From: RPQJ01 sp963777725
GTDB taxonomy: Bacteria; Pseudomonadota; Gammaproteobacteria; Steroidobacterales; Steroidobacteraceae
Assembly (NCBI GenBank): GCA_963777725.1
Contig: CAVZRR010000018.1
Span: 1-64,000, forward strand
DNA length: 64,000 nucleotides
Direction of reading: 5' to 3'
The position numbers were made by a program, and so were the translations under genes. The notes beneath the pieces were generated by a model that was given only the letters and a program-made list of their open reading frames with translations, did not search any database and was not told the origin of the DNA. Numbering within the stretch: position 1 is the first letter of the stretch; each line of letters begins with the position of its first letter. Below are positions 1 through 7,330 of the stretch, in pieces.

Positions 1-10
1 GCTGGTAAAT

Positions 11-25
11 ACACGAATATCGTGT
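11..25. promoter_or_regulatory. Palindromic operator candidate of the first vapBC pair
   Basis: A 15-bp perfect palindrome, ACACGA-ATA-TCGTGT, lies 38 nt before the antitoxin start in AT-rich sequence otherwise absent nearby. VapB-type antitoxins usually repress their own operon through such inverted repeats, so an autoregulatory operator is the natural inference. A similar palindrome precedes the second vapBC pair (27248-27262); both share CACG half-sites. Confidence 0.55.
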
Positions 26-63
26 AATAGTCTGCGCGCGGATTGGCTGTAGGCAGGTCTGCG

Positions 64-306
64 ATGAAGAACGTCACGATCACTCTCGACGAAGCCACTG
101 CAAGGTGGGCCCGACGGATTTCCGCGGAGCGTGGTGTCAGCGTTTCGAGGTTCGTCGGCGAGCTGCCGCGAGAACAGATGCAGCACGAGAGCAGCTACGA
201 GCTTGCAATGAAGCGCTACTTCTCGCTCCAGCCCCGGCCACTCAAAGCGCCTGGCGAAAAATACCCCGCACGCGAGGAGCTCCATGACCGGCCTGGTCTT
301 CGTTGA
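64..306 (+). CDS. vapB: VapB-type antitoxin (ribbon-helix-helix-like)
   Basis: An 80-residue protein. The N-terminal half (KNVTITLDEATARWARRIS, then AERGVSVSRFV) has the strand-helix-helix pattern of small ribbon-helix-helix DNA-binding antitoxins. The C-terminal half, ending REELHDRPGLR, would bind and neutralise the toxin. I chose the ATG at 64 rather than a possible upstream start at 43 because the family begins directly with the beta strand. The end overlaps the PIN-domain toxin by 23 nt, the usual toxin-antitoxin arrangement and exactly the overlap in the second pair (26967-26989). The C-terminal ALHDR/ELHDR motif is shared by both antitoxins, so they are paralogues. Confidence 0.75.
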   Translation: MKNVTITLDEATARWARRISAERGVSVSRFVGELPREQMQHESSYELAMKRYFSLQPRPLKAPGEKYPAREELHDRPGLR

Positions 307-791
307 CACGAACGTCCTGCTGTACGCCATCGATAGCCGCGAGGGCTCGAAGCATCGGTTCGCGAGCGACTGGTTGGCCCGGCTCTGGCGGGGGCGCAAT
401 GGCCGCATCAGCGTCCAGGTGTTGAGCGAGTTCTTTGTCAACGCAACCAGCAAGCTGTCGCCCGGGCTGCCACGCGAACAGGCCTGGGAGTACGTGGTTG
501 CCCTGTTCGCGTCGGACCCGCAAGCCATCGACTTCCTCGTCCTGCAGGTCGGCATGGAGATTCAGTCGCGCCACGGACTGAGCTGGTGGGACAGCCTCGT
601 CGTCGCGGCCGCGCATCGGCAGGGCTGCGGGCACTTGCTGACGGAAGACCTCCAGCACGGGGCCGTTTACGCAGGTGTGGACCGTCCTGGACCCGTTTCG
701 CACCGGCGTGCAGGAAGCGCAGCAACACTACGCGCCGCAGCTGGTTTCACCGTCGCTGCGAGGACGAGGCCGACCGCAGAAGAGGGCATGA
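284..791 (+). CDS. vapC: VapC-type PIN-domain toxin, 3' end frameshifted
   Basis: A PIN-domain ribonuclease of the VapC type, predicted to cleave RNA when freed from the upstream antitoxin. It begins GLVFVDTNVLLYA with the first acidic residue (D in VDTN). It continues with QVLSEFF (acidic E) and WWDSLVVAAA (acidic D), and LLTEDLQHG supplies the last acidic pair. In the uninterrupted frame the protein runs to 799 with an unrelated tail. Removing one G at 679-680 restores the expected ending GVTVLDPFRTG and a stop at 791, giving 168 residues. The paralogue at 26570-26989 ends GVRVVNPFK, which supports this correction. It is probably one extra base in the sequence rather than a dead gene. Confidence 0.75.
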
Positions 792-1125
792 CGGACTGAT
801 CGAGGCAACGGGCGGCTCGATCTGAGGCGCGTTGGCAGGTCAGGGCTTCCGGCTCCGCCCGGGCTCGCGAAGAAGAAATGCGAGCCCGAACGGACCCGGA
901 AGCCCTGCCTGACATGCGGCGCCTGAGCGAGCCTGTCGCCTGAGCCGCCACGCTCGCACGGCGCGTGCAGCGTTGGCTGGGTCCCGCCGTAGCAACGGCG
1001 GCATCAGTGGCGAGCGGGTCTCGCCGCATGCCGGACTGCTACGCTTGGGCATTACGACCCGATAGGAGAGCTGGGTCAGATTCATGAGCGGCTGCTTTGC
1101 GGCCCTGGCCTGACAGGCGGAAACC
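792..1125. other. Non-coding stretch between vapC and the insertion sequence
   Basis: No credible gene. It contains the long hairpin at 841-907 and a short stem-loop (CCGCCGT, four-base loop, ACGGCGG) near 990-1010. The open frames here are high-GC shadows without family features. Confidence 0.5.
841..907. repeat. Long imperfect hairpin, member 1 of a two-copy palindromic repeat
   Basis: The arms 841-868 and 880-907 pair over 28 positions with three mismatches around an 11-nt loop. The outer arm is CAGGGCTTCCGG with its exact complement, the inner arm GGGCTCGC/GCGAGCCC. Read on the minus strand, its roughly 50-nt centre matches the centre of the hairpin at 3638-3708. The outermost arm differs completely between the two copies yet stays self-complementary in each. 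There is no T-run on either side, so it is not a simple terminator. Confidence 0.7.
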
Positions 1126-1147
1126 GGCCGAGGCTGTGTGAAAACTC
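1126..1147. repeat. Left terminal inverted repeat of the IS
   Basis: Matches the reverse complement of 2703-2724 at 21 of 22 positions. The single difference is in the A-rich part (GAAAACTC here, GATAACTC at the right end). Confidence 0.85.
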
Positions 1148-1189
1148 CGGCACTAAAGGCTAACATTTCAGCGTGTTCCCGCTCGAGGG

Positions 1190-2632
1190 ATGTCCATGAG
1201 CCGGTTCATCGATGAAGCCGACCGATCGCAGGGCACGCTGCTTCCGGAGACGATCGACGAGTACGTCGCGGAGGAGAACCCGGTCCGGGTAATCGAAGCG
1301 TTCGTGGCGGCGCTCGATTTGGCGAGCCTCGGCTTCGAGGGCGTCGAGCCGAAGGCGACGGGCCGCCCGGCCTATCACCCGGCGACGATGCTCAAGATCT
1401 ACCTCTACGGGTATCTGAACCGCATCCAGTCGACACGCCGGCTCGAGCACGAAGCGCGCCGCAACCTCGAGCTGATGTGGCTGGTCGGGCGCCTGGCGCC
1501 CGACTTCAAGACTCTGGCCGACTTCCGCGCCGGGAACACGGCGGCGATCAAGAACGTCTGCCGCGAGTTCATCGTGCTGTGCCGCCGCTGGCACCTGTTC
1601 ACCGAGGCGACGGTGGCGATCGACGGCAGCAAGTTCAAGGCGGTAAACCACCGCGATCGCAACTTCACTCAGCGGCAAGATGAAGACGCGGATGGCGCTG
1701 ATCGAGCAGAGCATCGCCGAGTACCTGGAGCAGCTCGATCGGATGGATCGCAAGGAGACGCCGAGCACACCGCTCAAGACGGCACGGCTCAAGGAGCGGA
1801 TCGCGACGCTGAAGGACGAGATGAGCCGGCTCGACGGGCTGAAGGCCCGGATGGAGGCCTCGCCGGACGGCCAGGTGTCGCTGACCGACCCCGATGCCCG
1901 CTCGATGGCGAGCCAGGGCAAGGGCACCGGCATCGTCGGCTACAACGTGCAGACCGCGGTCGATGCGCAGCATCACCTGATCGTCGCGCACGAAGTGACG
2001 AACGTCGGCTCGGACCGGCACCAGCTGAAGCGGATGTCCGATCAGGCCCGCGAAGCACTCGGCACGAATGAGCTTACCGCGCTGGCCGATCGAGGCTACT
2101 ACAGCGGCGAGGAGATCAAGGCCTGTGCCGATGCGGGCATCGAGCCGCTGTGCCGAAGGTGCTCACCTCGAACAGCAGGGCCGAGGGCCGCTACGACAAG
2201 AGCGACTTCGCCTACGAGCCCGAGCGCGATACGTTCCGCTGTCCGGCCGGCGAGTACGCCACGTACCGCTTCACGAGCGTCGAGAACGGCATGGCGATCA
2301 AGAAGTACTGGTCGTCGGCATGTCCTCGCTGCGCGCTGAGGGCGAAGTGCACGACCAGGGACTACCGACGCATCGGCCGGTGGGAGCACGAGGCCGTGCT
2401 CGACACGATGCAGGGACGGCTCGACGCCCACCCCGAGGCGATGACGGTGCGACGCAGCACCGCAGAACACCCGTTCGGGACGATCAAGGCCTGGATGGGC
2501 GCCACCCACTTCTTGTGTCGGCGACTACCGCGGGTGAGCGCCGAGATGAGCTTGCACGTACTGGCGTACAACCTGAAGCGAGTGATGAAGATCATGGGAA
2601 CCGGACCCCTGATCGAGGCGCTGCGCGCCTGA
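1190..2632 (+). pseudogene. IS1182-family transposase, two frameshifts
   Basis: DDE transposase of the IS1182 family, about 480 residues once corrected. The first part, from 1190, has the N-terminal domain (PAYHPATMLKIYLYGYLN) and the first catalytic Asp in VAIDGSKFKAVN. An extra A near 1671 shifts the frame; correcting it gives NFTRGKMKTRMALIEQSIAE, the expected continuation. A missing G near 2149 shifts it back; correcting it gives GIEPLVPKVLTSNSRAEGRY. The final part carries the cysteine cluster ACPRCALRAKC and the region STAEHPFGTIKAWMG with the catalytic Glu. One insertion and one deletion cancel, so total length stays a multiple of three. Confidence 0.85.
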
Positions 2633-2702
2633 TCCGGCCCGGCTTCGATGTCGGATTAATCAGTGCTACGTCTCGGGGTCGCTGGTCCAACCGTCCCGCG
2701 GT

Positions 2703-2724
2703 GAGTTATCACACAGCCTCGGCC
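2703..2724. repeat. Right terminal inverted repeat of the IS
   Basis: Pairs with 1126-1147. It lies 70 nt after the transposase stop, consistent with an element end just past its gene. Confidence 0.85.
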
Positions 2725-2885
2725 AGAAGCGGACGGTCGGTTTGACGCTCCGCAGGAGCGATGATGTAAGTTCAGCCTATGCGCATCAGGGAGTGTGGAC
2801 GGGCCGCAACGCCAGCAAGCGAAGTCGCCTCGGAACTGCAATCGCCAAGTGGCCTCGCACTAAACCTCCGCGGCACCCATCAATC

Positions 2886-3341
2886 ATGCGCTTAACTCAG
2901 CTCGTCCACGGACACCTTTCAGCAAGGCGAATAATCATTTGCGCGCTGGCCGGTCTTCTCATTTTCTACCACACATACACTCTATTCGACTTGTATTTTG
3001 GTTCAGGCACCGATCTGTACGAACGCGGGAGTGGAAATACGAACCCCCAATTTAAGCACGTGCAATCCATTCTTCGCGTGATGATCATCTTTAGCCTGGC
3101 TCTTGTAGTCATGAATAGGCGATTTGCCCTCTATGGAATGTGGGCTGCAATTTCCGCGCTGGTAGCGACACACTACTGGGCGTTCTTCCTTGACCTCCCA
3201 TTTCGCTTCTTAGATGGCAGACATCCGCTTTCATATCTAAAGGGATTTGTCATTCCCACAGTGATTACACTTTTGTACTTACCGATGAATTCTCAGCGGA
3301 ATTCTCGCAAGTCAAGTGCACGGCTGTCGGGTCCGGCTTAG
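2886..3341 (+). CDS. Orphan small membrane protein of atypical base composition
   Basis: A 151-residue protein I do not recognise. Four hydrophobic stretches are visible, roughly at residues 17-36 (IIICALAGLLIFYHTYTLF), 62-80, 83-105 and 118-136, so it is probably an inner-membrane protein. The ATG at 2886 starts just before the first membrane segment; upstream in-frame codons add only an unconvincing Arg/Lys-rich tail. The coding sequence is clearly less GC-rich than anything around it, with many AT-ending codons, which points to recent transfer. It sits next to an IS, and its stop codon falls inside a sequence resembling the right end of an integron attC site (3331-3356), a position typical of gene cassettes. 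The gene looks intact; its function is unknown. Confidence 0.6.
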   Translation: MRLTQLVHGHLSARRIIICALAGLLIFYHTYTLFDLYFGSGTDLYERGSGNTNPQFKHVQSILRVMIIFSLALVVMNRRFALYGMWAAISALVATHYWAFFLDLPFRFLDGRHPLSYLKGFVIPTVITLLYLPMNSQRNSRKSSARLSGPA

Positions 3342-3356
3342 CTCGAACGTTGGTGC
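3331..3356 (+). other. attC-like right half-site (weak)
   Basis: The sequence GGCTTAGCTCGAACGTTGG resembles the right simple site of integron attC elements (family pattern GCTTAACTCAAGCGTTAG). The TAG stop of the preceding gene lies within it. I could not find the matching left arm (an RYYYAAC core with an AAGCC-type inner box) in the previous 150 nt, and the last two bases of the core do not fit GTTRRRY. At best it is a decayed or partial site. Confidence 0.25.
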
Positions 3357-3637
3357 TACATGGGCCTTGACCGACCGACTGCTCTGGGTCGATTTGAGAC
3401 CTCGCCGACGGCGACAAGCGGACGTTCCGTGAAAGACCCGAACCCGGTGATGGAGACTCTCGCCACTGCCCGGGCGGTCATGCGATTGGCGCGACGAGAA
3501 CCCGGCGGCGGCTAGCGCGTACCGTTGGGACTTCGCTTTCAAGAATCAGACCGCAGTTGCAGCCTGCCACTGGTGGCCGCTACTTGCGCCGTGCGCAGGC
3601 CACCGCAGGTGGCCGAAGCTCAGGCGCTGGGTGTCCA
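3357..3637. other. Non-coding stretch, nothing recognised
   Basis: About 280 bases between the orphan gene and the second long hairpin. No open frame here has family features or coherent codon usage, and I see no promoter-like or RNA structure I would defend. Confidence 0.4.
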
Positions 3638-3708
3638 GCGTTCCGTGCCGGGTCCGTTCGGGCGAGCATGTCCTCTTCGCGAGCCCGGGCGGACCCGGCA
3701 CGGAACGC
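3638..3708. repeat. Long hairpin, member 2 of the palindromic repeat
   Basis: A perfect 19-bp stem (3638-3656 with 3690-3708) continues inward for about seven more pairs to a loop around 3664-3682. The core CCGGGTCCGTTCGGGC...GCGAGCCCGGGCGGACCCGG matches the minus strand of 841-907. The outer arm GCGTTCCGTG/CACGGAACGC is specific to this copy but fully paired. The hairpin lies just before the stop of the dehydrogenase gene at 3733 on the minus strand, without a T-run. Confidence 0.7.
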
Positions 3709-3732
3709 CGGCCACCCAAGGCGACTGAGCGC

Positions 3733-5106
3733 CTACCCGGCCAGGACCCGCCCCGGATTCAGGATGCCCTTCGGATCGAGCGCGTCCTTGAGCCGCCGCA
3801 TCAACGCGAGCTCCGCCTCGTTGCGCGACAGCGGCAGCCACGGCTGCTTCTCGAGGCCGATGCCGTGCTCGGCCGAGACCGAGCCGCTGCGGGCCGCGAG
3901 CGGCTCGTACACGCAGCGCTCGATGCCGTGGCGCGCCTCGCGGCTCGGCGGCCCTGCGGCGATGACGTGCAGGTTGCCGTCGCCGAGGTGTCCGAACACG
4001 AAGCGGCGATACGCGGGCCACTCGCGCTCGAGCCGCGCGACGATCTCCGCGACGTAGCCTTCCATCTCCGTCACCGGCAGGCTGATGTCGAACACGACCG
4101 GCATGCCGAGGCGGAAGAACTGCTCGACGTCGTCGCGCAGTGCCCAGAGCGAGCCACGCTGCGCCTCCGAGGAGGCGATCACCGCGTCGGCCACGAGGCC
4201 CGACTCGATCGCCTCGCCGAGCGCTTCCTCGAAGCGCGCCTGGTCGCGCGCGGGGTCGCCACCCGCACCTTCGACCAGCACGTAGTAGGCGTAGTCCTGG
4301 GAGATCGGCGCGACGCCCTTCGCGGGCGGCGTCGTCACCAACCGGTAGAACTCGTTCCACATCACCTCGAAGGCCGACAGCGCGCCGCCGAGCGCGCCGT
4401 CCATGTGCTTGAGCAGTCGCGTCACGTCGGCGAACGCCGCGCAGGCCACCAGCGCGGTCTGCGTGCTGCGCGGCGCCTCGCGCAGGCGCAGCACGAGACG
4501 GGTCACGACGCCGAGCGTGCCCTCGGTGCCGATGAACAACTGCTTCAGGTCGTACGCCGCGTTGTTCTTGATCATGCGGTTCATCGACGTGATCACGGTG
4601 CCGTCGGCGAGCACGGCCTCGAGGCCGAGCACCGAGTCGCGCGTCATGCCGTAGCGGATCACGCCGTTGCCGCCGGCGTTGGTGGCGACGGTGGCGCCGA
4701 TGTGCGCCGAGCCGCGGGCGCCGAAGTCCACCGGGTAGAGCAGGCCGTGCTTCTCGGCTTCCTGCTGCACCGTCTCGAGCGGTACGCCGGCCTCGAGGGT
4801 CATCGTGCGGTTGACGGGGTCCACTGACTCGATGCGGTGCATGCGCTCGAGCGACAGCCCGATCTCACCCGGGCCGGCGACGCAGCCGCGCACCAACCCG
4901 GTGAGCCCACCCATGGGCACGACCGCCTGGCCGGCCGCGTGGCAGGCCGCCAGCACTCGCGACACTTGCTCCGTGTTCGCGGGACGTACGATCGCGAGTG
5001 CCTGGCAGGGGCTGTGATCGGCCCAGCTCACGGAACGTGCGCGGACGTCGTCGCCCGTCAGGACGCCGTCCGCGCCCACGATGTCGGCAAGTCGCTGGAT
5101 GTCCAT
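3733..5106 (-). CDS. FAD-linked D-2-hydroxyacid dehydrogenase (GlcD/D-lactate dehydrogenase type)
   Basis: A 457-residue flavoprotein that would oxidise a D-2-hydroxy acid such as D-lactate, D-2-hydroxyglutarate or glycolate, passing electrons to a quinone or cytochrome. The N-terminal FAD-binding type 4 domain shows VVPMGGLTGLVRG (FAD loop), HIGATVATNAGGNGVIRYG and FIGTEGTLGVVTRLVLRL. The C-terminal FAD-oxidase domain shows the metal/substrate motif FGHLGDGNLHV and SAEHGIGLEK, and ends LDPKGILNPGRVL, all standard for the family. The ATG at 5106 begins MDIQRLADIVG, a normal start; a longer upstream frame is a shadow. The substrate cannot be decided from sequence. Its neighbour upstream on the same strand is a DUF2959 lipoprotein gene. 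Confidence 0.85.
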   Translation of the reverse strand: MDIQRLADIVGADGVLTGDDVRARSVSWADHSPCQALAIVRPANTEQVSRVLAACHAAGQAVVPMGGLTGLVRGCVAGPGEIGLSLERMHRIESVDPVNRTMTLEAGVPLETVQQEAEKHGLLYPVDFGARGSAHIGATVATNAGGNGVIRYGMTRDSVLGLEAVLADGTVITSMNRMIKNNAAYDLKQLFIGTEGTLGVVTRLVLRLREAPRSTQTALVACAAFADVTRLLKHMDGALGGALSAFEVMWNEFYRLVTTPPAKGVAPISQDYAYYVLVEGAGGDPARDQARFEEALGEAIESGLVADAVIASSEAQRGSLWALRDDVEQFFRLGMPVVFDISLPVTEMEGYVAEIVARLEREWPAYRRFVFGHLGDGNLHVIAAGPPSREARHGIERCVYEPLAARSGSVSAEHGIGLEKQPWLPLSRNEAELALMRRLKDALDPKGILNPGRVLAG

Positions 5107-5134
5107 TGGATGCCTCGAGGTCGGGCGGACGGGT

Positions 5135-5788
5135 TCAGCCGCCGTTGCGTTCCAGGTCCGCGATGAACCGGTTGGCCTCGGCGATCGCGGCGTTGAGCTC
5201 GGCGACGAGCTGGTTGACCTGCGCGTCCACGCGGGCGACCTCGCCCTGCAGTCCGGCGATCGCTCGCGCATTGAGGTTGTGCTTCAGGAACAGCACCTGG
5301 TCGCGCAGCGGCTGCAGCGCCGGCTCGAGCCGGCTCTCGGCGCGCTTCATGGCGCCGATCAGCGTCGCGTAACGCGCGCGCGTCTCGCGCAACTGCTTCT
5401 CGCTCTGCGTCCGCAGGCTCGCGCTCGAATACTGCGCCAGCTCGTCCTGCCATTCGTCGAACAGCGCCTCCGCGACATTCTCGACGTCGCGGATCCGGGT
5501 GCGCACGGCGGCGGCCGCCTCCTCGCCGTCCTCGAGTTGCGCCGCGAGCTTGCGGTATTGCGCCTCGAGATCGCCGCCCTGGTAACTCACGACGCGGCCG
5601 AACTCGGTGAGCGCGTCGGTGATCTCCTCCTTGGCTTCCTGCTGCGAGTCACGCGCCGCTTCGACGCGACTCGCGAGGATGTCCCGCTTGGCGAAGCCGA
5701 CGCTTTCCATGGCCGAGTAATAGGCGGTCTCGCAGCCGGCGAGCAACAGGGTCGTGGCGGCGAGGGTCAAGGTCAGCGTCTTCGTCAT
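5135..5788 (-). CDS. DUF2959 family lipoprotein
   Basis: A 217-residue protein with a lipoprotein signal: MTKTLTLTLAATTLLLAGC, with lipobox LAGC at about residues 16-19, so it is predicted to be lipid-anchored in the envelope. The mature part is almost entirely charged, helical and coiled-coil-like. Examples are AKRDILASRVEAARDSQQEAK near the start and GEVARVDAQVNQLVAELNAA near the end. This matches the DUF2959 family, whose function is not established. It is transcribed toward the dehydrogenase gene with a 28-nt gap, so the two may share a transcript. Confidence 0.8.
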   Translation of the reverse strand: MTKTLTLTLAATTLLLAGCETAYYSAMESVGFAKRDILASRVEAARDSQQEAKEEITDALTEFGRVVSYQGGDLEAQYRKLAAQLEDGEEAAAAVRTRIRDVENVAEALFDEWQDELAQYSSASLRTQSEKQLRETRARYATLIGAMKRAESRLEPALQPLRDQVLFLKHNLNARAIAGLQGEVARVDAQVNQLVAELNAAIAEANRFIADLERNGG

Positions 5789-5818
5789 CCGGCGTCTCCA
5801 GTGGCCGTGCGGGAACGA

Positions 5819-7204
5819 TTACGGCACGTCGAAGCGACCGAGCGCCAGGCTGGCGACGGCGGCCTCGAAGGCCATGCACAGCGATTCGACTTGTCGTGCG
5901 GTCGTCGCCGGTGACACCAGCATCATGTTATGGAACGGCGCGATCAGGCAACCCCGGTTCAGCAGCGCGAGGTGCAGGGCTTGCTCGAGCGCAGGCGCGT
6001 GCGCGGCCTCGGCTTCCGTGCCATTGCGCAACGGCGTGGGCGCGCAGATGAACTCGACGCGCGCGCCGACCCGCACGACGTGCCACGCCATTCCGTACTG
6101 GTCCACGACGGCCTGCAACCCGGTCGCCAGCGCACCGGCCAGCGACTCCATGTGCGCGTAGGCTTCGGCCGTCATCACGTGCTCGAGCGTCGCGCGCATT
6201 GCCGCAAGCGACAGCGCGTTTGCCGACAGCGTCGTGCCCATTCCGGAATGACCCGGCGGCGTTTGCGCGCGCACTGCATCGAGCCGTTGCGCGACTTCAT
6301 CGGTGAAACCCCAGACGCTCGCCGGCACGCCACCGGCCACGGGTTTACCCACCACGAACAGGTCGGGCTCGAGACCATGCGCGCCTGTGTAGCCGCGGGG
6401 GCCGGTCGAGATCGTGTGCGTTTCGTCGATCAGCAGCAGCGTGCCGGCTGCGCGGGTCAGCCGGCGCAGTTCCGCGTGGAAGCCGGGCTCGGGCAGCACC
6501 ATGCACGAGTTCGTCATCACGGGTTCGGCGATCACGCAGGCCACGTCGCCGTGCGCGAGCGCGGCGCGCAGCGCGGGCAGATCGTTGAACTCGACGACGC
6601 GCGCGAGCTGCGTCAGGTCGGTCACCTGCCCGAGCAATCCGGGCCGGTTCACGGCGCGGCCGTCCACCAGTCGCACGAAGGTCTCGTCGACCGTGCCGTG
6701 GTAGCAGCCGTTGAAGACGAGGATCTTCGGCCGGCCCGTCACGGCGCGCGCCACGCGCAGCGCGAATCGATTCGCGTCGGTCGCGGTCGTCGCGACCTGC
6801 CAGTGCGGCAGCCCGAAGCGTTCCTCGAGCAGCCGTCCGACCGCGATCGCGTCCTCGGTCGGCAGCATGTAGGTCAGGCCACGACCGGCCTGCCGCTCGA
6901 TGGCCTCGACGACCGGCGGCGGCGAATGGCCGAACATCGCGCCCGTGTCGCCGAGACAGAAATCCGCGTACTCGTTGCCGTCCAAGTCGCGCAGCACCGC
7001 GCCGTGCGCGGACTCGACCAGGAACGGGTAGGGCATCGACCAGTCGCGCATCCAGTGCATCGGCACGCCCTGGTAGAAGCCCGCAATCCCGTGGCCGGCC
7101 AGCGCGAGCGAGCGCGGATGCAGCGACACGTAGCTCGCGCGCTCGGCCTCGAACACCTCGGCGATGCGCTGCAAAGGAATGCCACCGAGGGTTTCCTGGT
7201 TCAC
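5819..7204 (-). CDS. Class III PLP-dependent aminotransferase (glutamate-1-semialdehyde aminomutase-like)
   Basis: A 461-residue fold-type I PLP enzyme. The core motifs are present: DLDGNEYADFCLGDTGAMFGH near residue 80, FNGCYHGTVDET, the cofactor Asp region LLLIDETHTI, and the PLP lysine in DLFVVGKPVAGGVPASV. The start is a GTG at 7204 (VNQETLGGIPLQ); the open frame extends far upstream but only as a shadow of the divergent gene. It belongs to the hemL-like branch yet lacks typical hemL context, and members of this branch act on varied amino substrates. It faces the ThDP enzyme gene across a 126-bp divergent region, so the two may serve one pathway. The reaction is unassigned. Confidence 0.8.
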   Translation of the reverse strand: MNQETLGGIPLQRIAEVFEAERASYVSLHPRSLALAGHGIAGFYQGVPMHWMRDWSMPYPFLVESAHGAVLRDLDGNEYADFCLGDTGAMFGHSPPPVVEAIERQAGRGLTYMLPTEDAIAVGRLLEERFGLPHWQVATTATDANRFALRVARAVTGRPKILVFNGCYHGTVDETFVRLVDGRAVNRPGLLGQVTDLTQLARVVEFNDLPALRAALAHGDVACVIAEPVMTNSCMVLPEPGFHAELRRLTRAAGTLLLIDETHTISTGPRGYTGAHGLEPDLFVVGKPVAGGVPASVWGFTDEVAQRLDAVRAQTPPGHSGMGTTLSANALSLAAMRATLEHVMTAEAYAHMESLAGALATGLQAVVDQYGMAWHVVRVGARVEFICAPTPLRNGTEAEAAHAPALEQALHLALLNRGCLIAPFHNMMLVSPATTARQVESLCMAFEAAVASLALGRFDVP

Positions 7205-7330
7205 GGGCAACGATCCTCCGGGTTCGCGGTGGCGGCCATTGTAGGGCGCGCGCGAACGGCGATCGATCCAACTGGGATAAGATCCTGGGCGGTTGCGACC
7301 CGTTTGATCACCGGCCAAGGAGTCCGCCGC

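Larger units (their letters stand above)
1126..2724 (+). mobile_element. IS1182-type insertion sequence
   Basis: The element is bounded by 22-bp inverted repeats (21 of 22 match) at 1126-1147 and 2703-2724. Their shared core is GAGGCTGTGTGAWAACTC, and the last four outer bases on each side are GGCC. Because GGCC is its own complement, those four bases could be a palindromic target duplication, putting the true element at 1130-2720 (1591 bp). Length, a single long transposase gene and the terminal sequence fit the IS1182 family. The transposase carries two frameshifts, so the copy may be inactive, although both could be sequence errors. Confidence 0.85.

Noticed and set aside
841..907. Hairpin as a rho-independent terminator of vapC
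   Set aside because: No T-run on either strand and a partner copy elsewhere with a conserved core; better seen as a repeat element.
3331..3708. Full integron attC site joining the attC-like motif and the second long hairpin
   Set aside because: The hairpin lacks GTTRRRY/RYYYAAC cores and lies about 300 nt away.
3631..4827. A 398-codon plus-strand frame opposite the dehydrogenase
   Set aside because: Mirror frame of a well-supported gene in GC-rich DNA; His/Arg/Val-rich with no motif.
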